This document shows, in pieces, positions 9,375-19,100 of a DNA stretch of 64,000 nt. This DNA is from CAVRXQ01 sp963831155. GTDB lineage: Bacteria > Actinomycetota > Acidimicrobiia > Acidimicrobiales > Bog-793. The notes beneath the pieces were generated by a model that saw nothing but the letters and a program-made list of their open reading frames with translations, did no database searches and was not told where the DNA came from. Where the stretch lies: NCBI GenBank assembly GCA_963831155.1, contig CAWHOY010000005.1, forward strand, positions 372,001 through 436,000. The letters run 5' to 3'. The translations under genes were made by a program, and so were the position numbers. The number at the start of each line of letters is the position of its first letter. The stretch's first letter is position 1.

Positions 9375-9836
9375 CTACGCGGCTTTCATGTTCAACGTCA
9401 TCAGCTTCGCCAGCGTCGATGTCGAAAGCACTTTCGTCACGACGAGCCCGTAGTGATTCGAGCCGTTGTAGGAGACCATTCCGGACTCCTGGATCTTGGT
9501 ACCCAGCGTGGTGTCTGAAAAGGTGTCGGTGAAGGAGTACGTGGTGCCGCCGATCGACGCGTACGGCTTGACGACGAAGTGGCTGACCCCCTTCGCCTTG
9601 CCCAGCGCCGCGAGGTTTGACGATGTGGTTCCCTTGCCCATGAAGTCGTAATTCAGGGTCACGCCACTTACCGAGCCGTTCACGATCTTGGCGAATTCGC
9701 GCCTCGGCCAAGGCCCGAGAAGTGTGACTTTCTCGCCGAAGAGCGAGGATACGGTCGCGGCCGAGATCTTGGCGCAGAAGGCGAAGTCGCCCGTCGGAGA
9801 ACCGTGATATCGCTGTCCGACATCGATGGTGGTCAT
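9375..9836 (-). CDS. Hypothetical protein, probably truncated secreted protein
   Basis: A 153-residue frame from ATG 9836. Its sequence (GDFAFCAKISAATVSSLFGEKVTLLGP, then several beta-strand-like segments such as SHFVVKPYASIGG and GSNHYGLVVTKVLS) looks like the folded part of an exported sensor-type or DUF3558-like protein, but there is no signal peptide. The frame stays open to 10268 with a composition that is not protein-like and that lies opposite the next gene, so the 5' part seems lost or replaced. No function can be assigned. Confidence 0.45.
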   Translation of the reverse strand: MTTIDVGQRYHGSPTGDFAFCAKISAATVSSLFGEKVTLLGPWPRREFAKIVNGSVSGVTLNYDFMGKGTTSSNLAALGKAKGVSHFVVKPYASIGGTTYSFTDTFSDTTLGTKIQESGMVSYNGSNHYGLVVTKVLSTSTLAKLMTLNMKAA

Positions 9837-9905
9837 ACCTACGACATCGGCGACTGGTCGCTTTTGGTTCACAAACCACGCCCGAACTGGCCAGACTCTG
9901 ACGCG

Positions 9906-10580
9906 GTGGGTTTCTTCGACATTCCGGATGACGCGTGGCCTGAAGAAGCCGACGAGCAACCTCGCCGACATCGTTGGCGACGCGATGAGTTCGACACGCT
10001 TGGCGTCCCCGTACCCATCGCCGCCGTTCTTGCCCGCACCGAGGAGGTCGCGGTGTCGGTCAGCGGCTTCTTCGCGTTTCCGGCCGGCTTCAGGCTGAGC
10101 TTGATCACCCTTCTCAGGATGGATCCGCCGAAAGAAGAGCTCCGGGCGATGATGCATCCCGGTCCGTGGCGCGGTGGCCGGCGGCGTAGGGCTGAGAGCC
10201 TGCATTTTGGCGTCGGCTTCGCCGACGGGTCGAAGGTGACGAACCTGACGTTCGCTGGTCCCCGGCATCGGGATCCCGGAGACGAAGCGTCACCGCGCGC
10301 GCTGTCGATGCGCGGCGGTGGTGGTGGAGGTCGACGCTACAGCCAGGGCCTTTGGTGCCGCTGCCACCTCCCGCCGATCCTCTTCGTGTGTGAGTGGAAG
10401 GCCGCGCAGAACGAAGAGACGGAAACCGTTTTTGACGGGGATCTGATCCTTGTCGCAGCCGAAAAGTCGATGGCCCTCTGGCCAGACGACGTTGACCTAC
10501 CGGCGGACGACTCCGATGCGCGACGGCGTCCAGGTTGGCGTTCGGTCTTGTCCCGCCCGATGCACAATTCGACCGAGTAG
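9906..10580 (+). CDS. Conserved actinobacterial hypothetical protein
   Basis: About 224 residues. Recognisable family features in order are LGVPVPIAAVLARTEEVAV, SGFFAFPAGFRLSLI, HFGVGFADGSKVTN, a Gly run (GGGGGGRR) and FVCEWKAAQNEETET followed by an ILVAAEKSMALWP-type helix. I recognise this from many actinobacterial genomes as an uncharacterised family (typical text: LPP...FVCEWPA.GI.ET). The GTG at 9906 is a compromise start: the frame is open to 9804, but there it would overlap the divergent gene. No ribosome site is obvious. Confidence 0.65.
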   Translation: MGFFDIPDDAWPEEADEQPRRHRWRRDEFDTLGVPVPIAAVLARTEEVAVSVSGFFAFPAGFRLSLITLLRMDPPKEELRAMMHPGPWRGGRRRRAESLHFGVGFADGSKVTNLTFAGPRHRDPGDEASPRALSMRGGGGGGRRYSQGLWCRCHLPPILFVCEWKAAQNEETETVFDGDLILVAAEKSMALWPDDVDLPADDSDARRRPGWRSVLSRPMHNSTE

Positions 10581-10627
10581 CGAAGCATCACGAACTCCAA
10601 CTCCGGCGTGGGCGGCAGAATCGTTCG

Positions 10628-11503
10628 GTGAGCAGAAGCAAACTCCGCACGAGCCTGACCCGGCGCGGGGCTCGGCGGGTGCCCGAGATCACCGTCTATT
10701 TCTGGGTCATCAAGGCGCTCTCGACTGCGATGGGCGAGGCAACGTCAGATTTTTCGGTGCACCGACTGAACCCGAAACTTGCAGTCGTCCTCGGTTTCGT
10801 GGGCTTCGTGCTCGCCCTGTGGTTGCAATTTTCCATGCGCCGCTACCTGGCTTGGACGTACTGGCTGGCGGTGGTGATGGTGGGGGTGTTCGGCACGATG
10901 GCTGCCGACGTGCTCCATGTTGGCTTCGGTGTCCCGTACGCCGTCTCGACCGCTCTTTATGCGGTAGTGCTGTTCTTGGTGTTCTTCTCTTGGCAGAGGA
11001 CCGAGAAGACGCTGTCGATCCACAGTATCGACACGGCGCGCCGCGAGGCGTTCTACTGGGCGGCCGTAGTCGCAACTTTCGCGATGGGCACCGCGCTCGG
11101 CGATCTGACCGCCACCACGTTCCACCTCGGGTATCTCGACTCCGGGTTTCTCTTCGCCGTCGTAATTGCTATTCCCGCGGTCGGCTACTGGCGGTTCCAG
11201 TGGAACCCGATCCTCTCGTTCTGGTTCGCGTACGTTGCCACGCGGCCATTTGGCGCGTCTTTCGCCGATTGGATGGGCAAGCCGCAGAGCGTCGGCGGCC
11301 TTGGATGGGGCGACGGAACGGTTGCGCTCGCGCTGACGTTCGTGATCTTGTGCCTGGTCGCCTACCTCGGCATCACTCGCCGGGACGTGCAGCAGCCGCG
11401 ACGCGCGTCACGACACCTCGTTGACGCGCGTGCGCCGACCGCGGAGCTCCCACCCGAAGAGCTGTCGCGAGCATCGGAGGGCCACAGGAAATACCTTGAT
11501 TGA
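10628..11503 (+). CDS. COG4705-type integral membrane protein
   Basis: About 291 residues with eight or so membrane helices. VPEITVYFWVIKALSTAMGEATSDF, YWLAVVMVGVFGTMAADVLH, LSIHSIDTARREAFYWAAV and ATFAMGTALGDLTATTFHLGY are the signature segments of this conserved family of unknown function. The conserved acidic residues inside helices suggest ion handling (inference). GTG 10628 and GTG 10679 are both possible starts; homology-like sequence begins at 10679. The last 40 residues are a charged cytoplasmic tail. Confidence 0.85.
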   Translation: MSRSKLRTSLTRRGARRVPEITVYFWVIKALSTAMGEATSDFSVHRLNPKLAVVLGFVGFVLALWLQFSMRRYLAWTYWLAVVMVGVFGTMAADVLHVGFGVPYAVSTALYAVVLFLVFFSWQRTEKTLSIHSIDTARREAFYWAAVVATFAMGTALGDLTATTFHLGYLDSGFLFAVVIAIPAVGYWRFQWNPILSFWFAYVATRPFGASFADWMGKPQSVGGLGWGDGTVALALTFVILCLVAYLGITRRDVQQPRRASRHLVDARAPTAELPPEELSRASEGHRKYLD

Positions 11504-11586
11504 TGCGAGCAGTCATCGATGCGTGGAGTCTGAGGTAAGAAGGACTGTGGCGCGTTCGGCTTGAGACGCCCCATTAGGTTGCAACT

Positions 11587-12249
11587 GTGTGCTTCTCGCC
11601 CGAGGCCGATCTCGTCGGCGGATCCGTCATCAGCGGGATTGGGGTTGACGCTCTCAAACACGTCGATCACCGCCCGAGTCACGTCGCCTTGGCCGGCCTA
11701 CCTGTCCTTTTCGGCGCGCACCAGCTCGTCGAAGGGATCATCTGGCTGAGCCTTCAGGGCCATTTGCCGGCTGGGCTCGGTCGAACAGCGCTGTGGGTCT
11801 ACCTCATCGTCGCGTTCGTAGTGCTTCCGGTTCTTGTGCCGCTCGCCGTCGCCGCGATCGAGCCGACGCGATGGCGAAGGCACGTGGCGGCTGGATTCTC
11901 CGTTGTCGGTATCGCCGTGGCCGCTGTGCTGCTCGCCGCGATGGTTCGTGGTCCAGTGACTGTGCACCTGCGCCCATACCATCTCGCCTACGGGGTCCGG
12001 TTGACCGATGGTCTCGCGGTTGTCATCTTGTATGTCGCCGCGACTTGCGGCTCCGCGCTCATTTCAAGCGATCGGCGAATTGTAATTTTCGGCATTGCGA
12101 ACCTGGCAGCTGTCGCGACGATCGCGTTTTTAACGGTCGACGGTTTCGCTTCAGTGTGGTGCGCGTGGGCGGCGATCATCTCCGGAGCGATCGCGCTTCA
12201 AATGCGTCATACTCGGTTGCGTCACGCGGCACCGCTCGCAACGACCTGA
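11587..12249 (+). CDS. DUF6629-type membrane protein
   Basis: A 220-residue membrane protein starting MCFSPEADLVGGSVISGIG and continuing GLPVLFGAHQLVEGIIWLSL, the diagnostic N-terminus of this family (first helix, then a His/Glu-containing second helix). Five further helices follow. The Cys-Phe-Ser-Pro start and the HQLVE motif are invariant in relatives I remember; the function is unknown. The GTG at 11587 is fixed by the MCFSPEA motif. Stands alone. Confidence 0.85.
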   Translation: MCFSPEADLVGGSVISGIGVDALKHVDHRPSHVALAGLPVLFGAHQLVEGIIWLSLQGHLPAGLGRTALWVYLIVAFVVLPVLVPLAVAAIEPTRWRRHVAAGFSVVGIAVAAVLLAAMVRGPVTVHLRPYHLAYGVRLTDGLAVVILYVAATCGSALISSDRRIVIFGIANLAAVATIAFLTVDGFASVWCAWAAIISGAIALQMRHTRLRHAAPLATT

Positions 12250-12389
12250 CGATCGGGTTCATCGACCCCACCGCCGACCCATCCAGACGGCCGTCACCGG
12301 TTCGGATAGCAAAGATCGCAGGTGATCACCCCGCTTGCAATCGGCGGCCGTGCTTTTGAGAATTCGCTTCGAAAGGAGCACCGACGGCG

Positions 12390-12930
12390 ATGACAGAGAT
12401 CGACAATCGGGATGCGGCCGAATGCCAGTTCGGCCCGTTGAAGGGGATGAGCTTTGGCCCCATCGTCATGATCCTCATCTGGTACGCCTCGGGATCTGGG
12501 TGAACCTCTTCGGCCGCTTACCCGCCTCCGATCACAGAAGGGGCTTCTTCGACGTCTTCGCCCGAGCGGTCGCGGACGGCCCGCTGGTCTCGGAATCCAC
12601 GCCGTGCTTGGCATCATCGTCGGGTTGGCGGCGATCCAGTCGCTCGTGCGCGGTATCCGCTCGGGCCGCCGGGTGCTGATGTGGGTAACCGTGATCGGGT
12701 TCGTCGCCGTGTCGCAGCTGGCGTGAACGGCATCATCTTCGTCAGCTACCAACACAACGGGTACAGCTTCGCGATGGCGATCTCCGCCGGCGCCGGGGTG
12801 CTTGCCTATTCGATCGGACTCGTGCCGCTGAGCTTGGCCTACGCCCGAGCCGTGCTAGTCGAGCATGACTTCGGCGAAACTGCGAGCAGGCGAACTTGGG
12901 ACTCGGATCTAGCTTGCCTTCGTAGCATGC
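12390..12930 (+). pseudogene. Small membrane protein gene broken by three frameshifts
   Basis: ATG 12390 after GAAAGGAG starts MTEIDNRDAAECQFGPLKGM and a first helix IVMILIWYASG, then meets TGA at 12501. Sense continues one frame over (IWVNLFGRLP, FFDVFARAVADGPL) from about 12492, shifts again near 12586 (GLGIHAVLGIIVGLAAIQSL, GRRVLMWVTVIGFVAVSQLA) and again near 12720 (VNGIIFVSYQHNGYSF, SAGAGVLAYSIGLVPLSLAY). Joined, it is a roughly 160-residue four-helix membrane protein. Each step equals loss of one base. The 3' end is not certain. Either a decayed gene or three sequencing deletions. Confidence 0.7.
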
Positions 12931-12934
12931 GTTT

Positions 12935-13504
12935 GTGCCTCAAGTCGTCGACCGCCCGCCCGAAGAACTGGCGGCCGGCGCCATCTCTCTCGTGCGCTAT
13001 CGAGGAGGGGAGACCCGCGATCTTGCTCGGGCGGTGAACGAGAGCCTCGACCATCTGCGGCCGTGGATGCCGTGGGCTGCGACACATCGCGCCGAGAACG
13101 ACCAAGACGAGTTCGTGTGTCGGAGCATCAAGCAATGGGAATGCGGGACGAATTTCGGCTACTGGATGCGTGACGAAGCGACTGGCCAACTGGTCGGATC
13201 GGTCGGTCTCCATCTCCGAGTGGGTCCCGAAGCGGTCGAGATTGGTTACTGGGTACACGTCGACTGGACGGGTCGTGGGTACGCGACGGCCGCTGCGCAA
13301 GCTCTCACGACTGCCGGCCTTGGTATGCGAGCCATCAAACGGGTTGAGATCCATTGCGACGAAGCCAACCGAGCGAGCGCAGCCGTTCCCCGCCGCCTCG
13401 GCTATCGCCTCGACAGGATTGAGGACGACCAGATCGAAGCTCCGGGCGAGGTCGGTCGCGACATGGTATGGATCATGAACGGCGAGTCGTGGAGTCCGCG
13501 GTAG
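12935..13504 (+). CDS. GNAT-family N-acetyltransferase (RimJ/RimL type)
   Basis: A 189-residue acetyltransferase. The acetyl-CoA pyrophosphate loop is WTGRGYATAAAQAL (motif A), preceded by the EIGYWVH strand that marks RimJ/RimL-like enzymes; motif B is seen in KRVEIHCDEANRASAAVPRRLGY. The N-terminal region with LRPWMPWA also fits this subgroup, whose members acetylate N-terminal or side-chain amines of proteins or small molecules. The substrate is unknown. The GTG start at 12935 is just after the broken membrane gene and has no strong ribosome site. Confidence 0.9.
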   Translation: MPQVVDRPPEELAAGAISLVRYRGGETRDLARAVNESLDHLRPWMPWAATHRAENDQDEFVCRSIKQWECGTNFGYWMRDEATGQLVGSVGLHLRVGPEAVEIGYWVHVDWTGRGYATAAAQALTTAGLGMRAIKRVEIHCDEANRASAAVPRRLGYRLDRIEDDQIEAPGEVGRDMVWIMNGESWSPR

Positions 13505-13589
13505 TCCTCGAAGCAAGCGACTTCGAGCCAAATCCTGGCTGACGGCGTGAACGGCACCCGGCGCGGAATCGGATAGACAGAGGGCGGTT

Positions 13590-14066
13590 ATGTTGCGCCC
13601 CACTCATCCGTTGCCCGACACGGGTCGCATCGTCGTCGGCGTTGACGGCTCTGCTTCCTCTAAGGGGGCGCTCGCCTGGGCCGCTAGACAGGCCAGGCTC
13701 ACCGGTTCACGTCTCTTCGTCATTGCGACTTGGCACGTCCCGATGACTTTCGGCTGGTCACTTTCCGTGCCCCAAGGCTTCGACCCGGCGGCTGACATGA
13801 CGATGGCGCTCGCATCGACTGTCGCCGAGGTTCTCGGGCCGGATCCCGGAATCGAAGTCAGCTCCGAAGTCATCCAAGGCCATCCTCAGCTGGTGCTCAC
13901 CGAGCAATCGAGGAACGCGTCGCTCATCGTCGTCGGCTCCCGGGGGCACGGAGAGTTCGCCGGGATGCTTCTCGGATCCGTCAGCGAGTTCCTCACCACC
14001 CACGCGCACTGCCCGGTCGTGGTCATCCGAGCGCGCGAGGATCCGGATACGTCGACGACGCTCTGA
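13590..14066 (+). CDS. Universal stress protein (UspA family), ATP-binding type
   Basis: A 158-residue single-domain Usp. It begins with the strand IVVGVDGSASSKGALAWA, which contributes the nucleotide-binding Asp, and ends with the ATP-binding motif GSRGHGEFAGMLLGSVS (G-2x-G-9x-G-S) and the last strand CPVVVIRA. The motif is complete, so ATP binding is expected. ATG 13590 follows GAGGGCGGTT. Stands alone between a GNAT gene and a convergent secreted-protein gene. Confidence 0.93.
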   Translation: MLRPTHPLPDTGRIVVGVDGSASSKGALAWAARQARLTGSRLFVIATWHVPMTFGWSLSVPQGFDPAADMTMALASTVAEVLGPDPGIEVSSEVIQGHPQLVLTEQSRNASLIVVGSRGHGEFAGMLLGSVSEFLTTHAHCPVVVIRAREDPDTSTTL

Positions 14067-14102
14067 GGAGATTGACTGCAAGCCGATCCGGGGGATGTCC
14101 GC

Positions 14103-14588
14103 TCAAGCGGTGATGACGACGGTGGTTGCGCTCGAGGCTCGAGTCGATGTGCAGTTCACGTATCCAAGCACCGTCACGCGATAGTGGCCGATCTTCGAGT
14201 ACCGATGGGTGAATCGCCAGGTCACGTGGGCAGGCTTGCCAGGGGGCACGAGGCAGTACTGCGGAACGGCGATCGTTCGGCTCGTTCCGTCGCCGAATTT
14301 CAGGTCGTAGCCGAACGCACCGACGGCGTGCGAGTCGCTCATCGTCAGGGTGAACGTTACGGGTGCCTTTACGATCGCTCGGGCCGGTTTGATCGTCAGC
14401 ACGACTTCCAATGGTGACGCACTTAGGTTGCGAACTGACTTCGTGTCGACGGCAGAGACGAGCATCATTCGGGTCGGCGACGATGTCGCTGCATCGACTG
14501 ACAATGAACTTGACGCGATCGCCGCGGCCGAACAGACGATCGATGCGGCCACGAAGTTCGCGATGTATCGCCAGATCCGTAGAGGCAT
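14103..14588 (-). CDS. Small secreted PKD/Ig-like protein
   Basis: A 161-residue protein with a signal peptide (IANFVAASIVCSAAAIASSS, cleavage near VDAATSS) and one beta-sandwich domain. VTFTLTMSD, YDLKFGDGTS and WRFTHRYSKIGHYRVTVLGYV are the strands and the FGDGT and THxYxxxGxYxVTV motifs of PKD domains. Two Cys (Cys in QYCLVPPGK and in YVNCTST) may form a disulfide. ATG 14588 is preferred to TTG 14594. Surface or secreted binding role is an inference. Confidence 0.75.
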   Translation of the reverse strand: MPLRIWRYIANFVAASIVCSAAAIASSSLSVDAATSSPTRMMLVSAVDTKSVRNLSASPLEVVLTIKPARAIVKAPVTFTLTMSDSHAVGAFGYDLKFGDGTSRTIAVPQYCLVPPGKPAHVTWRFTHRYSKIGHYRVTVLGYVNCTSTRASSATTVVITA

Positions 14589-14681
14589 GGACAAATGATC
14601 GCGCGAAGATCAGCGGTAGAGCGGTCGAGAGAAGCCGTCGAAGAGGTCGAGCTGCGTAACGCGCGGCGGCTTGGTCGAGGA

Positions 14682-16163
14682 TCAACTGAGCGCCATCGAG
14701 CCCGGGCGCAGCGGGGCGTGAAGTCGAGTGGATCCCATTAAATAGTGATCGACCGCCGCTGCAGCAGACCGCCCTTCAGCAATCGCCCAGACGACGAGAC
14801 TTTGGCCTCTCGCCATGTCTCCGCACGCGAACACTCCGTCACGGCTGGTCAGGAAGTCTGGACCCACGGCAACGTTCTGTCGGCTGTCGAGCGCGAGGTC
14901 GAGATCTCCGACGATGCCATTCAGCTCTGGACCAAGGAAGCCAAGCGCGAGCAAAACGAGTTCAGCCTCGATCTCGGTACGCGAATCTGGAATTGGCTCG
15001 AAGCGCCCTGCAGAGGGCCGAACGCGATCGATCGAGATGGCTCGAACCGAACCTTCGCCGTTATCGACGAACGACGATGTGGCCGTCGAGTACAGACGCT
15101 CGCCACCTTCTTCGTGCGCGGCCGAGCTTCGCAGGATTCGCGGCCAGGTGGGCCAGGGGTTGTCGTCAGCACGCGCACGCGGCGGCTCGGGGAGGATTTC
15201 GAGTTGAGACACCGACGCTGCGCCTTGTCGGTGCACCGTGCCGAGGCAGTCGGCTCCGGTGTCGCCTCCGCCGAGGATGACGACCCGTTTTCCGGCGGCG
15301 TCGATCGGAGCACGCGTGAGTGCTCCTTCGCAGACAAGGTTGGCGCCCTTCAGGAACTCCATGGCGAAATGGATGCCACCAAGCTCTCGTCCGGGAATGT
15401 CGACATCCCTTGGCCGCGACGCGCCGATTGCAAGGACAACGGCATCGTGGTCGGCGACCACCTGTTCGGCAGGGATGGTCCTACCGTGCGCGGAAGTCCG
15501 GTCACGCGGCGTCGCCGCGCCGACCCCAACTTTGGTTTCGAATCGAGTGCCTTCGGCGAGCATCTGGGAGACGCGCCGGTCGATCACCTGTTTTTCGAGC
15601 TTGAACTCCGGGACGCCGTAGCGAATGAGGCCACCGATGCGCTCGCTGCGCTCGAAGACCGTCACAGAGTGGCCGGCGCGGGTGAGTTGTTGGGCAGCGG
15701 CGAGTCCGGCCGGTCCGGATCCGATGACGGCGACTCGTCGTCCGGTTGAAGGCGCGACCGTGGCCGGTTGCAAATCGCCGGCGGCGAACTCCGCGATCTC
15801 CAGCTCAACCTGCTTGATCGAGACCGGCTCCTCGACGAGACCGAGAACGCACGATCCCTCGCACGGTGCTGGGCACAATCTCCCGGTGAACTCGGGAAAA
15901 TTGTTCGTCGCATGGAGGCGCTCCGCCGCGAGACGCCATTCGCCCGAGGAGACGAGATCGTTCCACTCGGGGATCAGATTGCCGAGTGGACAGCCCTCAT
16001 GACAGAACGGGATTCCACAACCCATGCATCGCGCCGCTTGGTGGCGGAGGGCGTCGGCCGGAAACGGAAGATAAACCTCGCGCCAGTCGCGGATCCGCTC
16101 TGGGACCGGACGTCGCTGCGGGTTCTCGCGGTTGAACTTGAGAAAGCCGCGCGGGTCAGCCAT
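14682..16163 (-). CDS. gltD: Glutamate synthase small subunit
   Basis: The 493-residue NAD(P)H-oxidising subunit of glutamate synthase. The N-terminal iron-sulfur segment carries Cys46, 49, 54 and 58 (CMGCGIPFCHEGC) and Cys97, 101 and 105 (CPAPCEGSC). An FAD site (VAVIGSGPAGLAAAQQL) and an NADPH site (VVILGGGDTGADC) follow, with a final FACGDMARGQSLVVWAI FAD segment. It passes electrons to GltB. ATG 16163 overlaps the gltB stop by eight bases, so the two are translationally coupled; the longer frame to 16214 lies inside gltB. Confidence 0.96.
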   Translation of the reverse strand: MADPRGFLKFNRENPQRRPVPERIRDWREVYLPFPADALRHQAARCMGCGIPFCHEGCPLGNLIPEWNDLVSSGEWRLAAERLHATNNFPEFTGRLCPAPCEGSCVLGLVEEPVSIKQVELEIAEFAAGDLQPATVAPSTGRRVAVIGSGPAGLAAAQQLTRAGHSVTVFERSERIGGLIRYGVPEFKLEKQVIDRRVSQMLAEGTRFETKVGVGAATPRDRTSAHGRTIPAEQVVADHDAVVLAIGASRPRDVDIPGRELGGIHFAMEFLKGANLVCEGALTRAPIDAAGKRVVILGGGDTGADCLGTVHRQGAASVSQLEILPEPPRARADDNPWPTWPRILRSSAAHEEGGERLYSTATSSFVDNGEGSVRAISIDRVRPSAGRFEPIPDSRTEIEAELVLLALGFLGPELNGIVGDLDLALDSRQNVAVGPDFLTSRDGVFACGDMARGQSLVVWAIAEGRSAAAAVDHYLMGSTRLHAPLRPGSMALS

Positions 16164-19100
16164 GCGCCGCCGCCATGACCGCTTCGTCCACCGACTCTCC
16201 GCGTGCGATCGCATCTCGGGTTGCGTCGAGAACGCGTCGGTAATCGCGGGGCATGACCCTTTTGAAGCATTCGAAGGACGACGGCGCGCTGGCGAGGATG
16301 CGCGCCGCCAGTTTCGAGTCCGAAAGACGACGATGCCGCTCGATCGTCTCAGCGAGAAACTTCCGGTCTCCGGCGTCGATCGGCTCGACGTCGACCATGT
16401 CGCGGTTGATCCGGTGACCGTACTGGTCGTTCGGGTCGTAGATGAATGCGAGCCCCCCCGACATCCCGGCGCCGAAGTTGTGGCCGATCGTTCCGAGCAC
16501 GATGACCCTGCCGCCGGTCATGTACTCGCAGGCGTGATGGCCGACGCCTTCGACGACCGCGGTCGCGCCGGAATTACGCACGCAAAATCGCTCGCCCACC
16601 AATCCAGAGACGTACAGCTCGCCACCTGTCGCCCCGTAGCCGCAGACGTTCCCAGCGATGACGTTCTCCTCTGAGATGAATCCGGCACCGACAGGGGGCC
16701 GAACGACGACGACGCCACCGCTCAATCCTTTCGCGAGGTAGTCGTTCGTATCGCCGCTCAGCACGATCGTCACGCCGGACGGCAAGAAGGCGCCGAAGCT
16801 CTGTCCTCCCGATCCCTCGAGCGCGACCGTGATCGTGTCGCGCGGCAGGCCCGCGGCACCTCGCCGCCTCGTCACCTCCGCACCGAGCAGGGTGCCGACG
16901 GAGCGGTCGACGTTGCGCACCCTCAGGGAGATCGCCACCTTCTCGCCGCGCTCGAGCGCCGGTTCGGCGAGCCCGATCAGTTCGTGGTCGATGGAGGTGT
17001 CGAGTCCGTGATTCTGGGACTTCGTCTGATGGAGATCGGTCGTGCCGTGGTCGGGCTCGACACGTACGAGCAACGGCGCGAGGTCGAGACCCTCCGCTTT
17101 CCAGTGCTTCGCGGCAGGCTCGATGTCGAGGAACTCGACGTGGCCGACGGCGTCGATTAGTCGCCGAATTCCGAGCGCGGCCAAGTATTCGCGCACCTCT
17201 TCGGCGACGTAGGTGAAGAAGGTTTCGATGAACTCCGGCCGCCCGCTGAATCGCTGCCGTAGCTCAGGGTTCTGTGTGGCGATGCCGACTGGGCACGTGT
17301 CGAGGTGGCAGACGCGCATCATCACGCAACCGGAGACGACGAGCGGTGCTGTCGCGAAGCCGAACTCCTCGGCACCGAGCAACGCGGCGATGACGACGTC
17401 ACGCCCCGTCTTCATCTGCCCGTCGACCTGGACGACGATCCGGTCGCGCAGCGCATTGCGCACCAGTGTCTGTTGAGTCTCGGCGAGCCCGAGTTCCCAC
17501 GGAACTCCGGCGTGCTTGATCGACGTCAGCGGCGCGGCGCCGGTCCCGCCGTCTCCGCCGGAGATGAGGACGACATCGGCGTGCGCCTTGGCGACGCCGG
17601 CCGCGACCGTGCCGACACCGACCTCGGCGACGAGCTTCACGTGGATCCGCGCCTGATCATTCGCCGACTTGAGGTCGTGGATCAACTGCGCGAGATCCTC
17701 GATCGAATAGATGTCGTGATGAGGCGGAGGCGAGATCAATCCAACCCCGGGCGTCGCGTACCTCGTCTTCGCGATCCATGGGTAGACCTTCGCGCCAGGG
17801 AGCTGGCCTCCTTCGCCGGGCTTCGCGCCTTGTGCCATCTTGATTTGCAGATCGCTCGCGTTGACGAGGTACTCGCTCGTCACCCCGAACCGAGCCGACG
17901 CGACCTGCTTGATGGCGCTCCGCCGTGAGTCGCCGTTCGGGTCGGGGATATAGCGGGCCGGGTCCTCGCCGCCCTCGCCGGAGTTCGAACGACCGCCGAG
18001 GCGATTCATCGCGACGGCCAGTGTCTCGTGGGCCTCAGCCGAGATCGAGCCGTAGGACATCGCGCCGGTGGCGAAACGCTTGACGATCGACTCGACGGGT
18101 TCGACCTCTTCGAGCGGCACCGGCGCTCGCAGTGCGTCCCGTCCGGCCCGTAACCTCAGAAGCCCGCGCAGGGTCGCGAGCTTTTCGGACTGGTCGTCGA
18201 CGAGGCGCGTGTACTCCTTGAAGATCTCGTAGCGTTTTGCGCGCGTCGCATGCTGCAGTTTGAACACCGTGCGCGGGTTGAACAGGTGGTACTCGCCTTC
18301 GCGCCGCCACTCGTACTCGCCACCGATCTCGAGCTCGCGATGGGCGAGCTCGCCTGACCGCGTCTCGAAGGCGAGACGGTGGCGGCGCGCGACCTCCTCG
18401 GCGAGCACGTCGAGACCAACACCTCCGAGCTTGCTCGGCGTACCGGTGAAGTACCGGTCGACAACGGATTGGTCGAGACCGACGGCCTCGAAGACTTGAG
18501 CGCCCGTGTACGACGTGATCGTCGAGATGCCCATCTTCGACATCACCTTCAAGACGCCCTTGCCGAGTGCCTTGATCAAGTTGTGCACCGCGTGTTCTTC
18601 AGAGTCCGCGATCGCGCCCTCGCGCACGAGGCTGAGGACCGAGTCGACCGCCAGGTACGGACTGACGGCCGCGGCGCCGTAACTGATGAGCAGCGCCATG
18701 TGGTGAACCTCTCGAGCGTCGCCCGTCTCGATGACCAGACCCGTGCGACTGCGCGCTTTCTCCTTTACGAGGTGATGGTGGACCGCTGAAACGAGGAGCA
18801 GCGAGGGGATGGGCGCGAGCTCTTCTGTCGCACCGCGATCGGAGAGGATGACGATGTTCGCTCCATCGATGATTGCCTCGAGGACATCTTCGCAAATCCG
18901 TTCGAGGCTCTCGGTGAGGGCCACCGCGCCACCGTCTGTGTGGTAGAGGCCGCGGACGACGAACGACCGGAGGCCCGGAGTCTCGCCGTGCTCGTTGACG
19001 TGGACGAGCTTTGCGAGGTCGTCCTTGCCGATGATCGGGAACTCGAGTTCGATCTGGCGCGCCGACTCGGGGACAGGCTCGAGCACGTTGCGCTCGCGGC

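Noticed and set aside
10450..11424. Alternative 324-codon plus-strand frame over the COG4705 gene
   Set aside because: It overlaps a frame with clear membrane helices and family motifs and itself shows only Arg/His-rich text.
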